From Bryopsis sp. KO-2023 (taxonomy: Eukaryota > Chlorophyta > Ulvophyceae > Bryopsidales > Bryopsidaceae), in NCBI GenBank assembly GCA_030272585.1, contig BSYQ01000009.1, positions 3,968,001-4,032,000 of the forward strand: 64,000 nt of DNA, given 5' to 3'. Positions within the stretch are counted from its first letter, which is position 1. Every line of letters starts with the position of its first letter. The notes beneath the pieces were generated by a model that was not told where the DNA came from, ran no database searches, and worked only from the letters and a program-made list of their open reading frames with translations. Shown here piece after piece: positions 1 through 11,311 of this stretch. A program made the position numbers and the translations under genes.

Positions 1-834
1 TTTGCAGAAAACCATGACTTTGCAATCCAATCAATTCTAATTAAATCGCTGTGGCTGCCTATTCAAACAGTGTAATAAAGGGTGGAAAAGACAACTTTCG
101 ACTTTTTTCAGGCTGACTTCATTCAAATCAGAAAACCTGTCCTTTTTGCCCAGGAAATTTTGTTCCTGTTCAGATTCTTTGGTCAATCAATCAATCGAAA
201 ATTACAACCCACCGCAAAAGACACCTCAGTTTTCGCAGGGCGTGCCCGCATCCAAAAAATGCCTTTTAAAATCGAAATCCATCCCGTTCCCCTTCGCACC
301 ACATCGTGGTGAGTTCGTCCAGCTCGATGGTTCCGACTGCAGTCGGCTGAGAAACACGTCTATATGAATGCATCCACCCTTCGTTGCCTACCCAACCAGG
401 TATTACATTTTACATTGGCTGTGGTGGGGGGATGTGGCCTCTTGGACAATGTGTAATCGTTGTTATCGTTCCCACTCTTAAACATTGACGACTGAAATGG
501 CCGGGTGGAAAGTCCAATAAAACAATGACCCAACCTGGCCCGTCAATCAATCAGGAGAAAACCCCACACGCTCCGACAAGGGTTCGGGGGTGGATGCCAG
601 AGAGTTGTTTTGTTTTTCTTTCGTGACGGTGGATTTTCGACCTGGCGGCTCCCCACAGCGACTGGAGAAGCAAATCGTAGCGCATTAGGGTAAATGCAAA
701 CCAATCGATGATATGCGTTTCCTTCAGCGGCGTCGAAAGCTTGAAGAAAAGATGAATGTATTTCGTTTGATTTGATCAAAATATTGGTATGCTTGTGTTT
801 CAAATCCAGCTCCCCCCCTTGATCCTCAATCAAG
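1..834. other. intergenic/5' region of sulfotransferase copy 1
   Basis: No convincing gene is seen here. The short open frames are all small and lack recognisable domains. The 3' part should hold the promoter and leader of the sulfotransferase gene whose ATG follows directly. No clear TATA box was identified. Confidence 0.5.
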
Positions 835-3243
835 ATGCTCTCCAGGTAGGTGACATATTACATCTGGACTCTTTTCCTGTATGAAAATCAGCGAACCAAA
901 ATTTTCTCTGATAAAGCAACTCCTTCCCTTTTCGTTTACCTCACCCTTCTTTTGCTCCAGAATAAAACAGGACCATCAGTCCATGCAAAAAACAAGGGGG
1001 GGAAATTACATTTTCGATTATCTGTGATTGCTTAGGGGTTGTTAGTACCCTTTTATTTAAACCCCACAATAAAAAAAAATTGAAAAAATTGAAAAATGGG
1101 TGTCCAAGGCAATCCATCACGGCGCTGTTGCTGGCTGTTTGCTTACTTTCCGCTGCATCCTCTTTTTTCAAGTTTCATACACCAGGTAAGCCTCTTTCTG
1201 GTTCAGTCGGTTTCTGTTTTTTTTTTGAATGCCCCGAAAACATGCATGTCATGTTGATTGAATCATCGACTATACAATGCAGTGATCACGGACCAATTAA
1301 CCATCTGATTCAACCCACAGCAACATATATATGAGTTTTTTGAGGATTGCAATCTTGTGGAAACTTTTTTGGGTTTTTTCAATGAAAACAGCTCCACCAC
1401 CTTGTGCCATCGGTAGAGGAGCTCAGGCAAGGTAATCATTGATTAATTGACAGAATTCTTTTTGGGTTCTTTTGCAGCCACCAACATGCATTTGGATGAC
1501 ATGCATTCGACAAAAACGTATCCATCCGTGCCAATAATTCCTCATCAAAATTCCGACGGGATGCTGCCATCGTTTGACCTCTTCTTAACTCAGGGACTCT
1601 TTTCGGCGGAAGTGGACCCGCCAGCCGCCTTGTTCGAGTCTTGCGAACCGTTTTGCCGTGACGAGCACTGTAGGAAACAGTGTATCGCTCTGGACAATGC
1701 GATCAAACATCTCCAAGCCTGGACGCAGAATTCCACCTCAAATCCGGGCATCGTGTTCATCAGGATGGGTTTTCTCGCTGCAGCGAGTCACAGGCAACCT
1801 ATGTATCGGAAACTCTTCCAATCTGCTGTGAGGGCAGTGAAATCAAACCCCCGCTTCCTCAAATATGGCCATTCTGACCACGCTTTCATTTGCATGGTCG
1901 ATGGATGCGATACCGTGTTGTCGGATATGGTAAACAAAACCGGATTTGGGAAAGATACTCGGGCAATTTGGGTCGGTCGACAGAAGGACATTGAGAGGTT
2001 GGCTGCATCAGGGAGGCTTTGGCCATGTAGGGATCGGTTACTGGCTGCTGCTGGGGATGATATGACATCTGTGCTTTTGGAGGTGGAGAAAAAAGTAGCG
2101 GGGGCACATCGGTGGACGTGCCAAGGAAAGTGGACGCTCGAGAAAAAGAAGATTGATCTGTTGTCAAAGCGATGCTTGTGAGTCATCATCGAAGCCTTCC
2201 AATGGCTACACGGACGAGTGAAAACCTATTCGCAAGATACGTTTCAGTGACATTTCTTTTTTTCTTTTCTGATTTGGTTTTTTTTCTATGGCCAGGGGGA
2301 ATCTCAGGACAGCTTCCAGACATCGACTCGTGGCTGTCCCAATTCAAAAGTCGGGGAGTTCGGAAATGACGGCGCTGATGCGTCGAATAGCAGGGATGCC
2401 GCAGTGGCGTAACACCTCTGAGGAGTTGATGTATGGCCCTGGTATGGACTTGGAGCGCATCGGCAGAAAGTGGAACATTTCGGAAGCCCGGAAAAATATG
2501 GAGGATCCCGAGTGGAAACGCATCATATTCGTGAGGGACCCCGTGGCGAGGTTTCTGTCGGGATACCTCAGCAGAATCGTGGCGGCAAAGGAGTATTTCA
2601 GAGTAAACGTCACTGAAGGGGCAGAAATGCCTACCATCGAGCAGGTGGGATGGCTTTGAATGGCTTCTTTTTCCTGTTTTGCTTTTCCTACCATCTCAAG
2701 CCGTTGTATTCTTGCCGCACATCTCTCTCCACAACCCAAAGCCAACCAATGGTAGGTAGTTCGCCAAAACCACATTGCTACTGCACCTTTCAGGTGGTCG
2801 AGACTTTTGAAGCCCTGACATTGAAGGAACGGAGATCTTCCTACTCTAGAGTTCTCGACGTTCATTTCCGACCGCAAAGCGCCTCTTGCAACACTGTGCG
2901 CGGTAACAGATGTTTCCTCCCGACCACTCGGTTCGATTTCGTTGCGCGCGTGGAATCACTGGACGACGACCTCAAAGACATGCTGACGTCCATGGACTTG
3001 TGGGAAAGCTACGGAGCGTCGGGCTGGGGTCCGAATGGGGACCTCTCTTTCCCAGAATACAACATTTTCACGCAAGAAAAGAAAAAGTACGTGGACAGCA
3101 TGAGGGAAACGCACGCCGCCGAGAAAATTCACCAGTACTTGACTCAAGACATGATTCGGCGACTTATGGAGCTCTACAAGGACGACTACGATGTTTTCGG
3201 GTTCGATCGCTCGACTTGGATCAAGCCTGAGAAGGAGCTCTGA
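835..3243 (+). CDS. Golgi-type carbohydrate sulfotransferase, copy 1 (5 exons)
   Basis: Predicted type II membrane protein of 528 residues that would transfer sulfate from PAPS to a glycan in the Golgi lumen. Exons 835-845, 1109-1185, 1478-2177, 2296-2644 and 2794-3243 have standard GT-AG borders and matching phases. The 11-base first exon encodes M-L-S plus part of Arg; exon 2 encodes the signal anchor (about residues 8-25). Residues 30-262 form a luminal region with a Cys-rich motif (SCEPFCRDEHCRKQC) that I do not recognise. The C-terminal half resembles Sulfotransfer_2: a 5'-phosphosulfate-loop-like segment PIQKSGSSE near residue 278, a 3'-phosphate-binding segment FVRDPVARFLSGY at 341-353, and the YDVFGF end typical of the family. 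The start is supported by the same micro-exon in all three copies. The substrate cannot be told from sequence. Confidence 0.85.
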
Positions 3244-5367
3244 GGAAAAATGGGGGGAGCGGAAGACGAGGAGGGGGGGACACGGGGGGTTGCGCGAGCA
3301 CCCCCCTTCGCCAAGTTTTTTTGTTCGAATGGCTGCCAGTGAGGCCGCACCAACCAACGAACCAAAGATATTACAAGACATGCCAGGCCAATAACATCCA
3401 AGGTCGCACCGTTGACCATCATCCCTGCCAGTTTCGAAAACGCGGGATGGTCCATCGCTTTCAAAGAGGCTGGTTTGGCCGCATTCTTTAAGTTAGTCTT
3501 GGGATTTTTGTACTTTCGGATTAAAATTTTAAAATAATTTTTTGTTCGAAGAGAATGAAGGGTGGTGGCTTTCCTTTAAGCTTTCCATTGCCGGCAAGGA
3601 AAAAGAAAGAAAAGGAAAGGCGGCATTTTGGCATATAATTTTGTTTTGTTTCTATTCATAACAGGCCCATGTGTGCAGCCATAGTGACCTACCAAAGTGT
3701 AAAAACATTTCAGATTCCTTCCAGCTCTGTTGCTTCAGTCAGCCCCAGTTTCTGGCATTCCTTTGTGTGACTGGTAGAAGCACATTTGGACTACATTTGT
3801 CTCTCCAGAAAATCTTTGACGTTTGGTCGTGGACAAGCACACTTTTGGGAGTGCCACCGATATGTTTCGTTTCCTACCCTTACCAATGCCTGTCGTCTCG
3901 ATACATGTTTCCACTGACTTACCAACGTTTGACTTCACCCACAGAGGAGAGGTCTACTATTGGGATGGAGATCCTGGGAACCCACAAACTGGTTGAGCTT
4001 CCCTTCCACATAGCGTGGCTGCCAACCATCCAGTAATGAGCAAGCCAATAGGAATTAAGGATATGGCTCAATACGATGTTGCTGTGTTCAAATTAGCATG
4101 AGAGGACTTGAATGAGGCTTTCGTTGAGGAACGACAGAAGTTGGATGAGCCAGGGACCGTGGGAAGGGGGTTAGTCAACTTGTAGATTATGAAGTCCACA
4201 CAGCTGTGCCAAAGAACCCCCCCACTGGTGGCTGAGACAAATATAGGCCTGTGGGATATGTCCTTGTCTGTAATTTTGTCGAATGTTGATATATCGGGGT
4301 CTGTGGTGCTTTGTGGCAAAAGTTAGATAAGGGAATACCCAGTCACACTGGGACGGGGGTGATGGTTTCAGTTGGAAGCCTCTGCCATGCATCGGACTCA
4401 TCTGGTGTTCCCACCAACACAAGCGATGGTGGAACTGGTTGCACCCCTGGCAGATATGGCCCTAGATGTAGAGAACTGTTCTGTACACAGGAGCTACAGA
4501 AGCTTCAACCAAGACTGATATGTGCGATTAGCTCTGAGTGTGACGCGCACAGCCTTCTTAGTCGGTCGGGTTAGCGGTGGGAGCTTTTAAACTGGGGAGT
4601 TAGCCAGTTAGTTGGTTGACTCAGTTGGTTGACTCAATGAGACTGGTTTATGTCAATTGATGGGGAAAAAGGACTCGGGATATTTCCTACAACATTGTGT
4701 TCTTGGGACTCTTGCTCGTTCCCCTGGTGTGTTATATTGTTCTCCGCAAACCACTCGTTTCAAAGACAGGCGGAACTCAAACGAGGAAACATGCGGCTGG
4801 CCCAGAAAATGGAACTGTGGGTTGGAGTCCGCCGACAAGCTTGATGAGAGTAGAGATGATGTCAATGTCAATATTCAAACAGAATTCCAGGACCCTTAAA
4901 ATATTCCTTCTTTTCCCGTCCTTGCTAAAAAAAAATACCTTCCCCCTTCCAAGGGAATTCCACACTCTCTCGTCAGTGTGAAAGGTGTTTCAAAGGTGGC
5001 GCTGCCTTCGATCCACAGCTCATCCTTTGTGATTCAACTCGCGAGTGGGTGTTGGAGAATTTCCCTTTTTTTATCAGAAATCTTTGGGTTGGGTTGAGTC
5101 GGGTTTTATCCCATGGTTCTCTTTGCTTTTCTCTTTGTGTTTTTTTGGTATTACTAATAGTATTGTCTCCCACATCCAAGGGGGCTACGGAAGGCCGCGC
5201 GCACCCCGTCTTGGCAAGAGTTTTTTTTTTCTTTTCTATTCCACAGTGGTACTGCCACTAGCAGTTGTGAAACGTTAAGTACAGTTCTAGGTTTGGAACG
5301 CGCACCCCTGTGTCTAAAATCCTAAATCCGCCCCCCAGCATGTGCGTTCAGTCATCCAGTGGTGCCC
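3244..5367. other. intergenic, no confident gene
   Basis: The first 300 bases are the likely 3' UTR of the sulfotransferase. The rest has only short, unsupported frames. Around 3920-3990 a short stretch reads as a protein-like peptide (FDFTHRGEVYYWDGDPGN) but is soon interrupted, so it may be a decayed gene or repeat. At 4610-4640 a 13-base unit (gttggttgactca) is repeated in tandem. A hydrophobic frame near 4700 (IVFLGLLLVPLVCYIVL) has no clear start or splice sites. Confidence 0.4.
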
Positions 5368-5372
5368 CAGCG
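5368..5372. repeat. target-site duplication, left (cagcg)
   Basis: The five bases cagcg just outside the left LTR are repeated at 11003-11007 just outside the right LTR. A 5-base duplication is normal for Ty3/gypsy integration, and its perfect match fits a recent insertion. Confidence 0.85.
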
Positions 5373-5536
5373 TAAATGATAAGACTGTGTCAAAATCTTA
5401 TATCAACCTGTTCGCTTGTCCACACTTAATACTTCCCAATTCGGCATGACAGTAACCAAACACTAACTGTCCTTCTTCCTGACCACTCATAATCCTAACC
5501 CTCCCAACTAGAACATACATTCACTCCTCCAGTACA
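5373..5536 (-). repeat. 3' LTR of the Ty3/gypsy element
   Basis: A 164-base repeat, near-identical to the right copy. On the element strand it begins TGTACTGG and ends CATTTA. At this length it is a very short LTR for a gypsy element. A purine-rich tract abuts its inner edge. Confidence 0.92.
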
Positions 5537-5835
5537 GGCCTCCCCCACAATGCTTAATCGTGCCCTCACGATTTACTCGACAGCACATACTCCCACATCT
5601 TTTCTGGAACTACAAAAATTCCCAAACTTTTTCCTTCCCTCTGTTTTGCCTATTGCAAGACATATTGCCCACTGACATCATATCATCCCTCACACAGTTC
5701 GTAAACAAAAGCCCATACAAATCCCTTGCCTACCCATTCATTCCATTTCACTCCATCGTCAAAGAAAACAACTTCCCCATACCACCTTTTTTCACTCATC
5801 ATTACTCACTCAAAAAACAGGTTTGGAAAAATGCC

Positions 5836-8800
5836 TTACTTCATCGTTTTTATTTGCCAATTGGCAAACAACTTACCCTTTACACGTACCGCTCCTCGCT
5901 CTCCAACCCAGTCGACCTCGAATGGCCCTCTCCAGTAGACCTCCACCTTACTCCTGTGCTTGGGGTCCGTCAAAACCATCACTTGATCTCCTTGCTTGAT
6001 CTGCTCTGTGCTTCCATAAGCACTATTCCTTGCCCATTGGTCCCTTTTCTCACCCATGACATCCAGTGCATGGTCCCGAATCAATCCCAAACAGCCCAAT
6101 TCTTTTCTCACTTCCATCACTGGAACTGCCACTCCATTTTCTGCCATCCACACTTCTCCTGGGAGTCTTGGTTTCAACCCACACATCAACTCTAATGGTG
6201 AGTGAATGTATGTCTCAGTTTGCCTGGTATTGATGGCAAAACAAGCTGCTGCCACATATTGATCCCAGTTTTCATTCGTGACATTGTATCGACGCAATCG
6301 CTCCAAAATCAAATGGTGCGCATTCTCAACCTTCCCATGGCTTTCCGCTCTGTAAGGAATCGACTTCTTTTGTTTGATCCCCAGTTTTGCTGCCAAATCC
6401 GCGACGTCACCTTGAAAATGCGATCCATTGTCCGAATACAGCACCTGTGGTGTTCCAAAAACGAGGAACACTCGCTTGAGCAGGAATTGAGCCGCTGTAG
6501 TACTATCGATGTTCGGAGTTGCTTCTGCAACAACATAGCCACTGGCGCAGTCCACCAGCGTCAATAAAGCAACATTTCCAGCTTGTGATCGTGGCATTCC
6601 AACGCAGTAATCCACCTCCAACATTTGCCAAACTGACCGCACAACCATGGGTTCAATGCGACCTGGCCCTCTCCTTGGTTCCACCAGCTGACAGTTCACA
6701 CACCGACGCACGTATTCTTTCACATCGCGAAAAAGGGTTGGCCACCAAAAGGTTTCCCTGATTCTCATCGCCGTTGCCTGCACTCCAAAATGGCCCACGC
6801 AGTGTGCAACCTGAATTGCACTTTCCACATCCTTGCTGCGCAAACACTGACGAACCGCCCCATCGCAATTACGATGCCAAAGTCTGCCCTCCTGGACCAT
6901 GAATTCCGATAATTCCTCCTCCGTTTCGCCTTGCACCAACAGCCCAACAACCTGATCATACCAATCCACGCTGCGCCATTGCACCCTAGCGCTTCGCACC
7001 ACTTCCATTTCTGACTCTTGACAGCGCAATCGGGACAACCCATCAGCATTGCGATGTCTGATTCCTGCTCGGGTTATCATTTCCAGCTCCGTATATTCTT
7101 GGATTTGACACTGCCATCGTGCCACCCTGCCTGTAAGGTCCACTTTCCTGAATAGACCGAGCAATGGCGCATGATCCACGCGCAGGGTAATTTTTTCGCC
7201 CAACACATATGGTCTGAACGCCTTGAGTGCGTGTATGACCGCCAATCCCTCTCGCTCGGTGGTACTGTAGTTTCGCTCTGTCGTAGAAAACATCTTGCTC
7301 GTGTAAAACACAGGTCGTTCCACGCCATCTTGAATTTGGCTGAGCACTCCACCTGATGCATATTGCGATGCATCCGAGTCGATAATGTACGCCACACCCG
7401 CTTGAGGGGCTGCCAACACTGGCGTCGTCGTTAATGCACCTTTCAGATCGTTGAATGCATCCATCCTCTCTTTCGTCCACTCAGGAAAAGGTGTTGTAGC
7501 GACCATCGTGTGCAACACTTTGGCACGATCAGCGAACTTCGGCACAAATCGTCTGTAGTAAGACGATAATCCCAGGAACGATTGTAACTCCTCACGATTC
7601 CTTGGTGGTAATGCCGCAGCCACTTTCTGCACTTTCTGAGCTTGAGTACTCAATCCCTGACGCGATAGACGATGGCCCAGGAATTCAACGGTGGGGTAAC
7701 CCACGTGACACTTCAACGGTTTGCAGCGCAACGACGCTCCCGCCATTTTGCTCAGTAACGTCTCCAGATTTGGTGCAATCGCTTTTTCTGTGTCGGCGCC
7801 TTGACATATATCATCAACAAACGCGGCTGCCTCTTTCACGCCCAGGAGGGTATGATCGATGATCCGCATATAACATGCTGGTGCATTTTTTACTCCAAAG
7901 GGCATTACTCTCCACGAGTAAATACCAAATGGTGTGAGAAACGCAGTGAGGGCCTGCGAGTCAGGTGCAATTTCCACTGAATGGTAGCCCGCCAAACAGT
8001 CCAGTGTAGTGTAGAAGGCATGCCCAGCCAATTCATCCAGTAACATATCCGTTCTAGGCAGGGGATATGGGTCGTCCAAAGTTGCCTCATTCAACTTTCT
8101 GTAGTCCACACAAAATCGAAGCAAAGTCCATTCTCCAGTCACTGGATCCTTCTTTGGAACGACCGTTGCTGCTGCCAACCATGTCGTTGTATTTGTGGGG
8201 ACTATCATATTCGCCTCCAGTAACTTTTCGCAGTGTTCTTTCATGAACGCCACCTCTTTGGGCGCATATCGTCTCAGTCGGCCACACTTCCAAGGCACAG
8301 CGCCCGGTTTCAAGTTAATGTGAAACTGCGCAGTCGTCGTGACAGGCATCTGCGTGATATCCGAAGTGAAAACGTAGCTGTACTTGGTCAGCACTTCCCA
8401 AATATCGGCCTGTACTTCCTTGGATAACTCCACATTGATATGCACTTCCTTGAGTGGATTGTCGTCGACCTCTGTTGACGTTCGCAAAGCTTGCCACACT
8501 TGATCCTCTGCCTTAACTTCCCATGCTCGAAATGCACTCTCAGTGGCACTGGTCATCTCCTCTGATTCACTCTCCTCCTCCGAGTCATCAGTATCCCATT
8601 CCAAGCCATCAGATCCATCCACTTCCTCCACATACATATGCAACTGATGTTTGCCTTGTTGTACTGTCACCCCTGGATTCCCATGCAGTTGATAAGTTTG
8701 TCGTTTGAAATCGGCTGAGGCCTTCACTGCCTTGAGATAGTCTTGCCCCAACAGTAAATCGTATGACTGCCGCGCCTGAACAACTCCAATGGATAGAGTG

Positions 8801-10278
8801 GCTGTCGCAGTGCTGACGCCCACATCGAGCGGATCCGTAACACCCAGCAATGGTTCCGAAGCACCATTCGCCAACATAATCGTAAACGGAGCTGGGTTCA
8901 ACTTCTGCAGTAGATTGAGTTTTCGCGCTTGTTCCGCATCCAATAACGTCCTGGACGCCCCTGGATCCAGTATGACATTCCGAATAGTCTGACCTGCAAC
9001 CATTCCATACACCACCGCCGCCTGTCGCGCGACCTCCTGTGCAAGGTGCATGGCATCGGCACTTGCAGTCGGTTGAGCTTCAGTCGAATTAGGGGGAGGT
9101 GGTGGAGGTGGCACGAATCCAGTCGCTCGCTTCGGCGGAGGCATCAAGAACTTTCGCGACCCCAACTGCCACTGCATGTTCATTTGCTTCTTGGATCTGT
9201 TCTGCCAAAGTTTTAATGGCACTTTGATGTCACCCATAAATGCTTCAAAATCCGCGTCCAAGGTGGTCTTGATCCTCGGCTTCCTTGCTGCGCCTTCACC
9301 ACTCCTTTGCCGCTTTCCGACACGTGCTGATTCGATCACCGGACATGGTGACGAGAAATCAATACTGTCCTCGGCAGGTGCCACCCGCGCCAATCGTGCT
9401 TGATCCGGCTTTTTTCCAGTGCGTTGAGGGCACCGATCAGCCCAATGCTCTGGGGACTGACAAATAAAACATCGTCCAGCCGCTTTGGATTGATCGAGCT
9501 GACCTCCAAGTGGAACTTGATTGCTGCCTGTCGCAATTGGTGGACGCTGACTGTTTTGCCAATGGACTGTGGGTCGCTCTTTTCGTGTTTGCGTTTCTTG
9601 TTGCGTCGCCATGCGTGTCACTACTTCCGTCAGCTTTCCGACTTGCGCTGCCAATGACGCAATATCCTGATTGACGACTCCTGGTGCTGGCAGCGCCAGA
9701 AACGGAGTTGCCTGAGATGTAGGTGTCGGTGGTTCTTCCACACTTGATGCTTGGACTGGTCGAGGCAAAAGTGCTGGTGCAGGAGCGAGAGGTGAATCGA
9801 TCCTTATCCGCTGTTTGTATGTGATGATTTCAGCCGCCTGGGTGGCAAACTGTTTTGCCTTTTTAATTGTGTTAGGCATTTTATTCATAACCTTCTCTTG
9901 TACGTCTGATGCGAGTCCACGCAAAAACGCTTTGATCTGCTCCTGTTCAGAAACAGCTCCTCCAGCTTTGTTGGTTACACGCTCGAATCGGAGGGTGTAT
10001 GCTGCGACGGTATCACCGGCGGTCATCCGCACTTTGCGTAAGTCATCAGCGAAATCCTGTACTAATCCCAGCAGCACAGCGCCTTCCTTTGCGAAATTCG
10101 TCCTGATTGCACTCCAATCGTATGTTGTCCTTCCGCGTACATCCACTATAATCGTTAGGGTGACCAATCGCTCACACCAGTGGCGATACTCCTTTATGCA
10201 GAAGAACGGCAATCGCTTGGCCGCCATTTCGTCACTCCAGGCCTGTGTTTTTCCCAGCCAACCTTCGAATGAGTCCAA
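5836..10278 (-). CDS. gag-pol polyprotein of the Ty3/gypsy element
   Basis: A single frame of 1480 codons. In order: a gag region (about 1-250) with alpha-helical capsid-like character; a CCHC zinc knuckle (CFICQSPEHWADRC, about 270-283); an aspartic protease region (about 430-530); reverse transcriptase (CVDYRKLNEA, TTLDCLAGYHSVEI, FVDDI); RNase H (DSDASQYASGGVLSQ); integrase with its N-terminal zinc-binding domain and the DDE core (YSDNGSHFQG, GKVENAHH); and a C-terminal tail reading GDQVMVL, as in integrase C-terminal domains. Gag and Pol are fused in one frame, as in some gypsy lineages, so no frameshift signal is needed. Plus-strand frames over this interval are shadows. Confidence 0.93.
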   Translation of the reverse strand: MDSFEGWLGKTQAWSDEMAAKRLPFFCIKEYRHWCERLVTLTIIVDVRGRTTYDWSAIRTNFAKEGAVLLGLVQDFADDLRKVRMTAGDTVAAYTLRFERVTNKAGGAVSEQEQIKAFLRGLASDVQEKVMNKMPNTIKKAKQFATQAAEIITYKQRIRIDSPLAPAPALLPRPVQASSVEEPPTPTSQATPFLALPAPGVVNQDIASLAAQVGKLTEVVTRMATQQETQTRKERPTVHWQNSQRPPIATGSNQVPLGGQLDQSKAAGRCFICQSPEHWADRCPQRTGKKPDQARLARVAPAEDSIDFSSPCPVIESARVGKRQRSGEGAARKPRIKTTLDADFEAFMGDIKVPLKLWQNRSKKQMNMQWQLGSRKFLMPPPKRATGFVPPPPPPPNSTEAQPTASADAMHLAQEVARQAAVVYGMVAGQTIRNVILDPGASRTLLDAEQARKLNLLQKLNPAPFTIMLANGASEPLLGVTDPLDVGVSTATATLSIGVVQARQSYDLLLGQDYLKAVKASADFKRQTYQLHGNPGVTVQQGKHQLHMYVEEVDGSDGLEWDTDDSEEESESEEMTSATESAFRAWEVKAEDQVWQALRTSTEVDDNPLKEVHINVELSKEVQADIWEVLTKYSYVFTSDITQMPVTTTAQFHINLKPGAVPWKCGRLRRYAPKEVAFMKEHCEKLLEANMIVPTNTTTWLAAATVVPKKDPVTGEWTLLRFCVDYRKLNEATLDDPYPLPRTDMLLDELAGHAFYTTLDCLAGYHSVEIAPDSQALTAFLTPFGIYSWRVMPFGVKNAPACYMRIIDHTLLGVKEAAAFVDDICQGADTEKAIAPNLETLLSKMAGASLRCKPLKCHVGYPTVEFLGHRLSRQGLSTQAQKVQKVAAALPPRNREELQSFLGLSSYYRRFVPKFADRAKVLHTMVATTPFPEWTKERMDAFNDLKGALTTTPVLAAPQAGVAYIIDSDASQYASGGVLSQIQDGVERPVFYTSKMFSTTERNYSTTEREGLAVIHALKAFRPYVLGEKITLRVDHAPLLGLFRKVDLTGRVARWQCQIQEYTELEMITRAGIRHRNADGLSRLRCQESEMEVVRSARVQWRSVDWYDQVVGLLVQGETEEELSEFMVQEGRLWHRNCDGAVRQCLRSKDVESAIQVAHCVGHFGVQATAMRIRETFWWPTLFRDVKEYVRRCVNCQLVEPRRGPGRIEPMVVRSVWQMLEVDYCVGMPRSQAGNVALLTLVDCASGYVVAEATPNIDSTTAAQFLLKRVFLVFGTPQVLYSDNGSHFQGDVADLAAKLGIKQKKSIPYRAESHGKVENAHHLILERLRRYNVTNENWDQYVAAACFAINTRQTETYIHSPLELMCGLKPRLPGEVWMAENGVAVPVMEVRKELGCLGLIRDHALDVMGEKRDQWARNSAYGSTEQIKQGDQVMVLTDPKHRSKVEVYWRGPFEVDWVGERGAVRVKGKLFANWQIKTMK

Positions 10279-10839
10279 GAAGTCGTCAGGGTCCCGACAC
10301 TGAGCGTTGAATTCGGACGCGTTTCACTACCGCCAGTCCAGTGAGGCATTGCGCCAGCAGTTGAACGTCCATCAGAGAGCGAGCGAGCAATGGGTTGGAG
10401 AGGAGCGGTAGTGTCAGGGAGCTGTCGACAACACGTCGAAAAACAAATCAAATCCAAATCAATGCACTGTCTGCCCACAATGCAAATAAAAACACCGGTC
10501 CAAATTGCCGGTCTGTCCGGTTTAACACTTCAAAACCCTTTTTTTGACCCAGCTTCTCTTTCCGTTCGAAAAACGCTAGCTGCGCGTCACTGGTCAATAA
10601 TATTTTTCACAAAGATAAATTCAATCGAGCCTGTTTTCCCAGCACAGCGTAGTGCACAAGCTTGTCCTCGAGGTTATCGAAGATGAAGTCCACCGACGGT
10701 TTGCTGATTGACCACGTCGTCGTGGCGTCGGCCAAAGATATCACAAGAATAGTCGAGTCGATAGAAAATGAAGAAGAATATTTGATCGAAAAGGCCGTCA
10801 GAGCAAAGCAACTCTGCTTCCCCTTCTTGGCCACCAACT

Positions 10840-11002
10840 AAATGATAAGACTGTGTCAAAATCTTATATCAACCTGTTCGCTTGTCCACACCTAATACTT
10901 CCCAATTCGGCATGACAGTAACCAAACACTAACTGTCCTTCTTCCTGACCACTCATAATCCTAACCCTCCCAACTAGAACATACATTCACTCCTCCAGTA
11001 CA
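10840..11002 (-). repeat. 5' LTR of the Ty3/gypsy element
   Basis: Right-hand copy of the LTR, about 99 percent identical to the left copy by eye. Identity this high implies a recent insertion, because the LTRs are identical when the element integrates. Confidence 0.92.
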
Positions 11003-11311
11003 CAGCGCCCAGCGCCACAACAGCACCAGTCTGACTACCAAACCTTGCGTGGGCACAGGAAACTTAATAAGAAACTTTATGCCAGATCTCTGACACCAGT
11101 TAGGAATGAGCGGCCAGAATTGAACAGTCAGCCGCCAGCCGATAGTTTTGGGACCTCTGGCTTGGGCGTGACAAGTCCATATTTCGTTGGCGCGACGTCC
11201 ACCGAACACACAACAGTCTTGTTGCTTGACTCAAAGCCGACTCTTACCACCTGTAGTCCCGTTTCTCAGGGTGGATCCCGCCCTTGTCAAGGTTTAGCTT
11301 CACGCACCAGC

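Larger units (their letters stand above)
5373..11002 (-). mobile_element. Ty3/gypsy LTR retrotransposon, whole-looking
   Basis: An element of about 5.6 kb on the minus strand, bounded by near-identical short LTRs and a perfect 5-base target duplication. Inside it, reading on the minus strand, are a leader (about 10279-10839) whose first bases include a TGG-type primer-binding candidate, one long gag-pol frame, a 3' untranslated stretch, and a purine-rich tract (GTGGGGGAGG) next to the left LTR. The order protease, reverse transcriptase, RNase H, integrase marks it as Ty3/gypsy. It looks whole, with no obvious break in the long frame, and the LTR similarity suggests it is young. It sits about 310 bases upstream of the proposed ATG of the methyltransferase gene, in the opposite orientation. 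Confidence 0.93.

Noticed and set aside
3671-4036. 121-codon plus-strand frame
   Set aside because: No domain, no splice support and unusual composition; treated as chance.
5560-6195. 211-codon plus-strand frame at the left end of the transposon
   Set aside because: It is antisense to the end of gag-pol and the element's 3' untranslated region and has no domain.
11045-11311. Extension of the methyltransferase frame upstream of its ATG
   Set aside because: It is open but has no ATG; the stretch begins at the LTR edge, so it was kept only as a possible split leader.
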